From Liolophura sinensis (lineage: Eukaryota; Mollusca; Polyplacophora; Chitonida; Chitonidae), in contig NC_088302.1 of assembly GCF_032854445.1 (NCBI RefSeq), positions 35,468,191 to 35,532,190 on the forward strand: a DNA stretch of 64,000 bases. Reading direction: 5' to 3'. This document shows, piece by piece, positions 56,544 to 64,000 of this stretch. The notes below the pieces were generated by a model. It made no database searches. It was given only the letters and a program-made list of their open reading frames with translations, and was not told where the DNA came from. Made by a program: the position numbers and the translations under genes. Numbering within the stretch: position 1 is the first letter of the stretch; each line of letters begins with the position of its first letter.

Positions 56544-59500
56544 TCAGTCCCCTTTACCGGCTTTATACCCTTTATCTGTGAGTGTGAGATAATAAAACTT
56601 GAGCCAGCAGTACATGACCCCCAGGGCACAGTACACAGAGGTTAAGAGTAGGGGTAAGAATGGAAGCCTCTGCTGTAAACCCAGTAGCCCATGAATGATG
56701 TCACAGTATATCTCCAGTGGCAAGAGCCCCAAAACATAAACAGATTCCAGGCTGGTTAATAAAGGTAAACTTTTAAAACTCCATGATAACCTACAAAAAA
56801 TCAAAAAAATTAAAGAGCATTTCATAAGATGAGGTTTTCATTTTCGTTTGTTTACCAAGAGAGCAGTGGACTACAGGTTTACATCTCATCTGTCTGGTCA
56901 CCATTCCATCACAAATCAGTTTCCAATCTTTTTTTTATCAAAACGGTTTATCATATTGAAATGAAACTTGGAATAATGACGACTTACAGCTGAAGTTAAA
57001 GTCCAGGGCTGTTTCATAAATTTTGACAAACTCGTTGCTGTTTTAGTCCTGTTCTAAAATTTTTAACTTGTTTCTTTTATTGACTGAAAACTTGGTATGT
57101 GGACTGACCAAGAGAAGTTACAGATCAATACAAGTTCTTGTATTGGTTTTAAGAAGGTCAGTTAGACATGTTAAAAAAATGAAGTATGGGCTCGTACTGG
57201 ACAGTCAAATTAAAATGAACCAGCAATTAAGATTAACATCATGTAGTAATTGATAATTAATAAACAGTTAACTATTTATCAGATTCGGATGCCATACTTT
57301 CATCTATTTAATGAGATCCGCATAATTTATCAGCTGAAAATTCCTATTCCTGGGACTTACCCATAATGTTTGCCAAGACTTGCAAATGCGTAAATAATAT
57401 AAATAATATAGATGCAGAGCTTTATTGGTGTTTCTGAAAATCAACAATAACATAGAATTACGGTAATTGTAGACTGCTGTTGGCTTATTGCACACAGTAC
57501 AGTTTTCACCAGAAAATTCATGGCAGGTTACATAAAATAACACAAGAAACTTATCCAAAAGTACAGGTTTTAATCTTAAGAATGATTATCTTTAGCAACG
57601 TTTACAGCTTTGAACTCAGCAGGGAAGAAAAAAGTTGTTAGATAAAGTATACCCGTGGATAGAATAGGATTACTATCATATGCTAATGTTATACACACAG
57701 GACATCACTCTACTCACTTGAATCTCACCAATTTACTCCTCTCACTAAACTGAGTGAACTATGCCCACACCTGACTACGGTGAGTAATGCCCATGAACAG
57801 CTCACTGTTATATATACAAAAACAACTCACTAAACTGAGTGAACTATACCTACAACTAACTACGGTGAGTAACACCCATGAACAGCTCACTGTTATATAT
57901 ACAAAAACAACCCACTAAACTGAGTGAACTATACCTACAACTAACAACGGTGAGTAACGCCCATGAACAGCTCACTGTTATATATACAAAAACAACTCAC
58001 CAAACTGAGTAAAGAGAAGAGGTAAGACAGAGAACTGTCCCACAGCTGAGAGAATCAGGAAAACCTGCCCATCACGCTTCTTCTCTAATACCAGTAAACT
58101 GAAAGTAAACAAAAATGCTACATGAAGTGCACAGATGCAATTATATGAGTGGTAAATTTAGAGCTAAAAAATGTTCACTAATTAAAGCAAAAACTGTGGC
58201 CTGATAATCACCAAAGAAAGTCCATCAATGCTATCGTACCCTTTTCAGGCACCACACTGACTGTTTACATGTACATGTATAGGTCTAACGTGATTTATAC
58301 ACCATAACAGTCACCAAAAATCAAGACTATTGGGCTAGGACCCCAAAATTTGAATTTAGTTTTAAGAACTTAAAAAACGTGCTAAAATCTACAATATGGT
58401 AATGGAATGGGGGTCAAGTTTGTGGGTGGAAGCATCCTATCTTTATAGGTGAGGCAGCCTGAGTTCCCAGTGGTTCTTGAACACTTTGATTTATTTATTT
58501 ATTTATTTATTTGATTGGTGTTTTACGCCATACTCAAGAATATTTCACTTATAAAACGATGGCCAGTATTATTGTGGGAGGAAACCGGATTGAATCATTT
58601 GAGTGATCCGAACTATCTAACTATGAGTGAGTGAGTGAGTACCTGGGGTTAAATGTCGTACTTAACAATTTTTCAATCATATGACGACAAAGGAATCCTT
58701 AAAGTGCATGTAATGTGCCTCCTTCTTGCAGGATGGATTTCCACCGCTCTTTTATCTAGAGCTGCTTCACTGAGACGCCTTACCGAAGGCAAGTAAGACA
58801 CCCCATCCTAGCCATATACTAACCAGTTGTTGCACTCTTCCCTTCATACTGAATGCCAAGCGAGAAAGTTACAACTTCCTCTTTTAAGGTCTTCAGTGTA
58901 ACTCGACACAGAATTGATCCTGGATCTACCGCTCCAAAAGTGGACTATGTAAGGCTATCTTTAATGACACAAATATTAATGCCTCTCATATGAGTATATG
59001 GACATTGATTTCTCAGAATTCTCTAATCTGCTGCCACACTATCCTTGATCTATATACACATTTTACATCAAACATGCTAAAAAAATATCTCAATCTAGTC
59101 CGGATGAAATTAGAAAACAGTTGATCCAATCCAGTTCACTGTAGTATGACCCAGGCACATTAAGATTTACATATACCTCAGGGAAAACTTAAATATGTTC
59201 ACTAATCTGTCATATCCATTAATCTATTTGACTGTTAAGAGTTGCTTTGGAGTGCCTAGAGTACTCCACAAACCAGCACTATCAAGTCTGAGAAGAATGT
59301 GGAAAACTAACCTGAGAGAAATAAGGATAAGCAGCACTAACCTGGGTAGTTCAATTAAATTAAACGTCGAGGTCTACTTTCAACAATTTCTGATATTTAC
59401 CTCACTTAATGTTTGATTGTTGAATTCAAAAACACGATAGGTCCATTTCGTAAGGCACACTGGGGAACAAAGTTAAATCTACTCAAAACGGCGGAACACG

Positions 59501-62500
59501 CAGATTTCTGGTGTGGACTGAGAGGAGAGTCCTTTCAATCTCTCAAGCAAGTTTCAATCAATTTGACATATGCAGAAAACCTGATAATATGTTGACTTTA
59601 CTCTCTTCAGAAAAGCGGTGTGACGCTCGACGCATCAAGTGCATCAAAATATGGATTACATCTAAGGTCACGGACAAAAAAAAAATGGATAACGAAGCAG
59701 TTGTGCACATGATAAGAACAAGCCATTAGAATTCATATTTCTTGCTCTATTGACTGAGCAAATTGTTCTCTCTATTCTACATCCATGATGACTGCTGAAA
59801 TCATCGCTAAAGTTGTCATTTATGACTAGTTGCATGGTCTTGTCTTCTTAGGTTGATTCCCTTACATCTTTTGTCGCGCAGTTCCGAGATTTTGGCACAC
59901 CCGGATCGCCGTGACAGCAAAAAGTTATTTTGACAAATGAGAAGGAAATATTTCTGTGGATTTCAACAACATTTCGACTCAAGAATGGATTCACACTTGC
60001 AGGAGTGGTAACGAAGGTCGTATTCTCTTCCATGCACAACACAAATCTGTGTGTTCCGCCATTATAGAGTGGATTTAATAGCCAACTTCGTTCTGCAAAC
60101 TGCCTTGCAGAAAGGCCCAACTGTATTAAACACTGAGGCAGGTAAATATCAGAAATTGTTGAAAATAGACCTCAACATTTAATTTAATTGAATTATAACC
60201 TGGGAGGAATAAGGGCAACCAGCACCAGCCTGACTGGAATCACTAACCCTAACCTAAGAGGAATGAGGAAAAACACACTAATGCAGCACTAATCTGTGAA
60301 AACGAGGAAAACCAGTACTAATCTGTGAAGAACGATGAAATCCATCACTAATCTGTGAAGAACAAGGAAAACCAGCACTAATCTGTGAAAAACAAGGAAA
60401 ACCAGTACTAATCTGTGAAGCACGAAGAAAACCAGCTCTAATCTGTGAAGCACGAAGAAAACCAGCTCTAATCTGTGAAGTGGGAGGAAAACCAGCACTA
60501 ACCTGAGAGGAATGAGGATTAGGAGGATGGCTTTTTCATGAACGTGCCAGCCAAACATGAAGGAACCGAAGGCACACAGCACTATACACCTGACAAAACT
60601 CTGAGGTCCATGAGGGTAGAGCCACAGGGTCCCAAGACTGGGCTGTAACAAAAACAACAACAATTTAATGCTAGTACTGGCAGATAAAATAGTTATAAAA
60701 TATAATGAAAACAATAGTTGGCTGATTAAAAGCTGTAGCTAAGACTGTATCTCGTATTTTTTGTGTAAGGGCAAGCTTGTAAAGAAAACTACAATGGGTC
60801 CTTGTCTACATAAAAAGACTTTAAGCATATAGAATGCTACTTTGAGACGTTAAATGCATTGATTATCAGTCAGTAACTGTTCAGAGACTGACAACCTTCA
60901 AAGTATTTGTAAATGACATTGCGCAAATTGCTGTTGAACGTTGAGTGGGCAATACCAAGGAGATGACATCACTCTTCATAGAACAGATCAATATTTTGTT
61001 TCCGTTTTTTTCTCCAGGCACTCTGCATAGAATACACTTTCCAGACTTTTTAATTACTTATCCATTTATTTGACACTAGTTGAACAAAGTTACATGTAAG
61101 TTGTAATGAAGAACCAGAATGCTCAGGGTGAACCACTGCCCCCTAACCAGGTAACTGACAAACCTTCTGAATCAAAACTGCAGCTGAACTAGTGAGAAAT
61201 GTACTCAATCCTTAGAAAGGTTTTTAAACTCACCAAAATTGAGAGAAGAGTAACAATGAGGGTGACCAATGGAGAGATGGATGGAAGGACGGTGTGATCA
61301 AACTCTTGCACCAGCCCCCCTGTCATGGTAGCATTACCCGGAGCTGATGGGGACAGCAGCTCCAGTTTTATGCCTGCAAAGTTAAGTATGTGGAAAGGTT
61401 AGCTCTAAACAGTAAAGCTGTATACGCTGTTTTCTCCAACTGTAATGTTTGTAAATTTCTCAATGTATTCATACTCCACAACTTAACTTCAACAAAACAA
61501 CACTACAAAAATCCAGAAATTTCCCTTTCTGATTATTTATTTCTGGAATACTGAAATAGAAAACAACATCATATACGTGCAGTATTTAGTGATGCAGTTC
61601 ACACTGTGTAAAATATTTGGACAAAATAACTCAGATGGTAGTCAATTTTGAACACATCTTTTTCCCATAGATCATAATGTCAAAGAGTGTAAGAAAATGT
61701 GTAAAAAAAAAATTAATAAAAAACTCATCAAAAGAGATTAGACATTACTTGGCTTTTAAAAATCAGGCAAACCATAAGCTTACCTACAATAGAGGCTGCC
61801 TTATCAGCAACATTGTACAAAGCCCAGAAATTTGGCGCCCAATAAGCATGACACAGCCCTCGTTTGAAAGGAAAAAGACGGGACAATAACTGAGGCAACT
61901 GGTCCTGGATAATAAAAAAGGACACGTCTAAATGAAAATAACTTTGAAAACTGTAGAACGAGTGCTTCATTAAAACGTACAAAAGCAAATATGATGGGAT
62001 GGAGAAAATGTCAAATTAAAGTTGAAATACATGTATATCCCGATGACAATTACACTACTGATGGTGAAGTGACTGCTGCCATTCTACCAGACAACTGTTT
62101 ACTGCCTTCTAAAATATTTAATAAGAATGAACACGAAGGTTACTACAAATGCAGATTCTTTCTTGAACAAAAAAACAGCTAAAAGCTGATTGTATTTGCG
62201 TTTAAGTTGTCTTGTACAATACACTCTCAATTAAACGCTTATGACTGTCTCACCATAACAGTTAGTGAAAAACAACAGTGCATCTGAGAGTGATTAACAA
62301 ACTGATTCTTATAAATCTCCTAATAGTGAATCAGCTGGCAGCTTTCAGGAAGAGATTACTGCGTTTGTGTAGTTCTTGCTGGATACGTGCTTTCACAACT
62401 GTTTCAGCTTACAGTGCTTACGTTTAGTGTTAAAAGTACAAAAATGCACTGATTACACTACAAAAAATTTATCTTCAAAATAATGGATATTTCGTGAAAG

Positions 62501-64000
62501 GGCAAGGTATTTAATTTTCGGAATATGATTACCAACCTACAACCATTGGCATGGATGGATATGAATTTCTGCTGTGTCACTGACCCTGTAAGTTAATGTT
62601 ATGTTAACGTCTTTCCACAGGGCTCAGGATACTATGCCTAATCAGAACCCTAGAAACAGTTTTATCATATTGAACCAGCTGTCAGGCAGCTCTTACCATG
62701 TACACAAAAGGTCCAACAGAGAGGGCAAAGGTGGACAATACAACCAAACCAAGGAGATTAATCTTGTTGGTGAAAAACTTGTCAATTGGAGTGTGCCATC
62801 TGAAAACATAAAATAACGTTGCAGAGTTTGTATACATATGAGGGCAGTATTCCCTGTGTACTGGTAAAATCATCCTTTTTGTGACGTCCTGAAATTGGCC
62901 AACATAACCAACACAGTACTTTTAATAGGTGTGTTGAAGTAAATATTTAAAAATGGCATAAATCACACTAAAAACTTATCTTTCACGTGACGTAGACGTA
63001 GACCATTACGTCTAATACTTGACTAGGTACACCAATTTTATAACTCATCAAAGAAACAACTCTCAATTCAATTTTCAAACATCTTTAAATCAGTACTAAT
63101 CATCTTGAGTATAATGTAAATGAGTCACAAAAGAATCAGGCCTAATACTAAGCACCAGGTATAAGGCAACAAAATTTTGCAAAAGAAGGGAGACAACTCC
63201 ACATACATAACACTTTATTCTGTAAGATGTCATATTACACTCAGCAGAACACCTGTATGTATATAGCTTGTTAAAAGTCTGGTAAGATAAAGTATACCCT
63301 ACCTAGACACCCTATATAACACATTATTCTGTAAGATGTCATATTACACTCAACAGAACACCTATATGTATATAGCTTGTTAAAAGTCTGGTAAGATGAG
63401 GTATACCCTACCTGGAGCACTTTGAAAGCAGTAACACCTGAGTAGATAAATGAAGTATGCAGGAGCAATGTACAGGTAAATGTGTTTAAAGTTGAGAAGC
63501 ACAGCAAACCAAAGAGCCCCTTCAATGTGTCTTCCCTACAAAAAAAAAATTATGTACGAACAAAAAAAATATAAAATTTATGAACTACCAAAAAAAAAAA
63601 GTTTATGAACTATCAAAAAAAAAAAACACCCGGTGCAGATTTGCAATAGATTTGACATCATGCAAAAAGTTTATATTGATTTTGAGTCAGCTAAGTGAAC
63701 AGCCAATGAAAGACAAAAGGTGAAAAGTCAAAATTTAACACAAAGAGCAACCCATAACTCTGCTTTTTTTACAATATTAAAACTAATTTTGTTTAAGACA
63801 TTACATGCAATTGTCGGTGTTTACATTTCAGATAAATTGCTTAATTTCAGCACAAAACAATTCATTGATATAATTTAAAGTAAACTGCCGGACGGATCAT
63901 TAACTTTTATTTGTGTTATCTACAACAGATTTACCTCGTACATTCTGGTGACAGACAGTAACAAAAACCCCATCAAAAATCCATTGTACTGGAAATGAAT
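56544..64000 (-). CDS. ALG8: ALG8, dolichyl-P-Glc alpha-1,3-glucosyltransferase (partial, 3' part)
   Basis: Exons in coding order: 63935-64000 (cut by the window edge), 63412-63535, 62697-62799, 61784-61904, 61234-61373, 60503-60642, 58001-58098, 57361-57433, 56544-56790 (stop). Diagnostic stretches are [73 protein letters not shown] and [20 protein letters not shown], all close to human ALG8. The reading corresponds to roughly the last two thirds of the protein. This ER multi-pass enzyme adds the second glucose to the lipid-linked N-glycan precursor. Most junctions join in frame. The exception is 63412 to 62799, where direct joining is off by one base, so a small exon or other splice site is probably missing from my model. 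Introns 60502-58099 and 58000-57434 start with tandem arrays, and a 109-bp duplication follows the donor at 63412. Confidence 0.93.
57737..58000. repeat. About 86-bp array starting at an ALG8 donor
   Basis: Three units, on the minus strand: GTGAGTTGTTTTTGTATATA, 'acagtgagctgttcatggg', 'ttactcaccgt', then 'cactcagttta', a copy of the exon end TTACTCAGTTTG. The first unit begins exactly at the donor of exon 58001-58098. Later copies carry the exon end with a G-to-A change and keep GTGAG or GTGGG after it. Confidence 0.93.
58487..58588 (-). repeat. SINE family A tail copy
   Basis: A long (ATTT)n tail then 'gattggtgttttacgccata' and 'aagaatatttcacttataaa', close to consensus. In the ALG8 intron between 58098 and 60503. 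Confidence 0.85.
58624..58945 (-). repeat. SINE-like family B, full-length inverted copy
   Basis: It matches 23455-23796 along its length: a (GAGT)n tail, 'ggggttaaatgtcgtactta', 'gacgccttaccgaaggcaag', 'gttacaacttcctctttta' and 'tcctggatctaccgctcc'. In an ALG8 intron. Confidence 0.85.
59290..59337. repeat. Left remnant of the ALG8 30-bp array
   Basis: Two units with 'actaacctgagagaaataag' and 'gcactaacctggg' match the array at 60205-60502. They are separated from it by the inserted transposon. The array and transposon together occupy 59290-60502. Confidence 0.75.
59347..60195. mobile_element. Mutator-like non-autonomous DNA transposon, copy 2 (849 bp)
   Basis: Ends TAGTTCAATTAAATTAAAC and its inverted partner match copy 1 at 2530-3038. 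Interior blocks are shared too ('tatgcagaaaacctga', 'gagaaggaaatattt'). It is about 340 bp longer than copy 1. A perfect 9-bp target duplication, TAACCTGGG, lies at 59338-59346 and 60196-60204, though the surrounding array is repetitive. No transposase frame was recognised. Confidence 0.8.
60205..60502. repeat. 30-bp array starting at an ALG8 donor
   Basis: On the minus strand the exon ends CTCATTCCTCTCAG|GTTAGTGCTGG. The intron then repeats a 30-bp unit, ATTAGTGCTGGTTTTCCTTG then TTCTTCACAG, about nine times with changes. Each unit end is pyrimidine-rich and ends in CAG, like the exon end (and also like a 3' splice site). The distal units regain CTCTTAG|GTTAG and CTCCCAG|GTTAT. Confidence 0.88.
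62835..62930 (-). repeat. SINE family C body fragment
   Basis: 'gagggcagtattcc', 'catcctttttgtgacgtcct' and 'gaaattggcc' match the corresponding part of 35139-35350. In an ALG8 intron. Confidence 0.5.
63208..63411. repeat. 109-bp tandem duplication next to an ALG8 donor
   Basis: Two copies, the second ending exactly at the donor of exon 63412-63535. Both contain 'attctgtaagatgtcatatt', 'atatagcttgttaaaagtct' and 'gtataccctacct'. On the minus strand both give AG|GTAGGGTATAC, so the donor has a near-identical copy 109 bases into the intron. Confidence 0.9.

Noticed and set aside
56544-56825. Initial thought that the multi-pass membrane gene was PIG-U
   Set aside because: [28 protein letters not shown] and LTSVYC point clearly to ALG8/ALG6-type glucosyltransferases, best ALG8.
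60289-60500. Leu/Val-rich repeated peptide reading on from an ALG8 exon
   Set aside because: It is read-through of the donor into the 30-bp array, not protein sequence; the donor at 60502 restores the ALG8 frame.

Overview
The window is animal nuclear DNA: AT-rich, with short exons, GT-AG introns, many dispersed repeats and large minisatellite arrays. The main SINE family has a tRNA-like head and a tail resembling TTGAGTACGGCGTAAAACACC followed by CAAATAAATAAA. From memory this points to a lophotrochozoan, most likely a mollusc; no species can be named. I saw no retroviral, LTR or capsid-bearing element.

Layout, left to right. (1) 2145-10819 (+): SUGT1/SGT1, 13 coding exons, 369 aa, followed by a poly(A) signal and a 2-kb minisatellite. 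(2) 15321-16718 (-): a RING/B-box/coiled-coil TRIM-like protein with an uninterrupted coding exon and a probable 5'-UTR exon near 19.6 kb. (3) 25302-26531 (-): an unrecognised 409-aa protein with two PY motifs, a cysteine cluster and a C-terminal membrane segment. (4) 32801-52409 (-): complete PIK3C3/VPS34, 22 coding exons, 885 aa. (5) 52656-53802 (+): a 72-aa potato-inhibitor-I-type protease inhibitor, head to head with PIK3C3. (6) 56544-64000 (-): the 3' part of ALG8, nine exons, continuing past the right edge. These are mainly housekeeping functions (HSP90 co-chaperone, autophagy/endosome lipid kinase, ER N-glycan glucosylation) plus a TRIM, an adaptor-like protein and a small inhibitor. 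They do not form one pathway.

The most striking feature is at the exon-intron borders of PIK3C3 and ALG8. At least five tandem arrays begin at, or run across, a splice junction. Four lie at 5' splice sites: PIK3C3 exon 13 (58-bp unit, about 30 copies), PIK3C3 exon 21 (28-bp unit, about 30 copies), ALG8 at 60503 (30-bp unit) and ALG8 at 58001 (about 86-bp unit). One lies at a 3' splice site (PIK3C3 exon 11, 38-bp unit). A sixth, a 109-bp duplication, abuts the ALG8 donor at 63412. In the clearest cases each unit copies the exon end and the splice signal, so the introns are filled with decoy splice sites.

Other repeats include two copies of a Mutator-like non-autonomous DNA transposon with long inverted ends and 9-bp target duplications (one inside an ALG8 array), at least three SINE-like families, and several simple or minisatellite arrays. 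Coordinates were read by eye. Exon joins were checked by reading-frame continuity and by comparison with remembered human proteins, not by transcript data.
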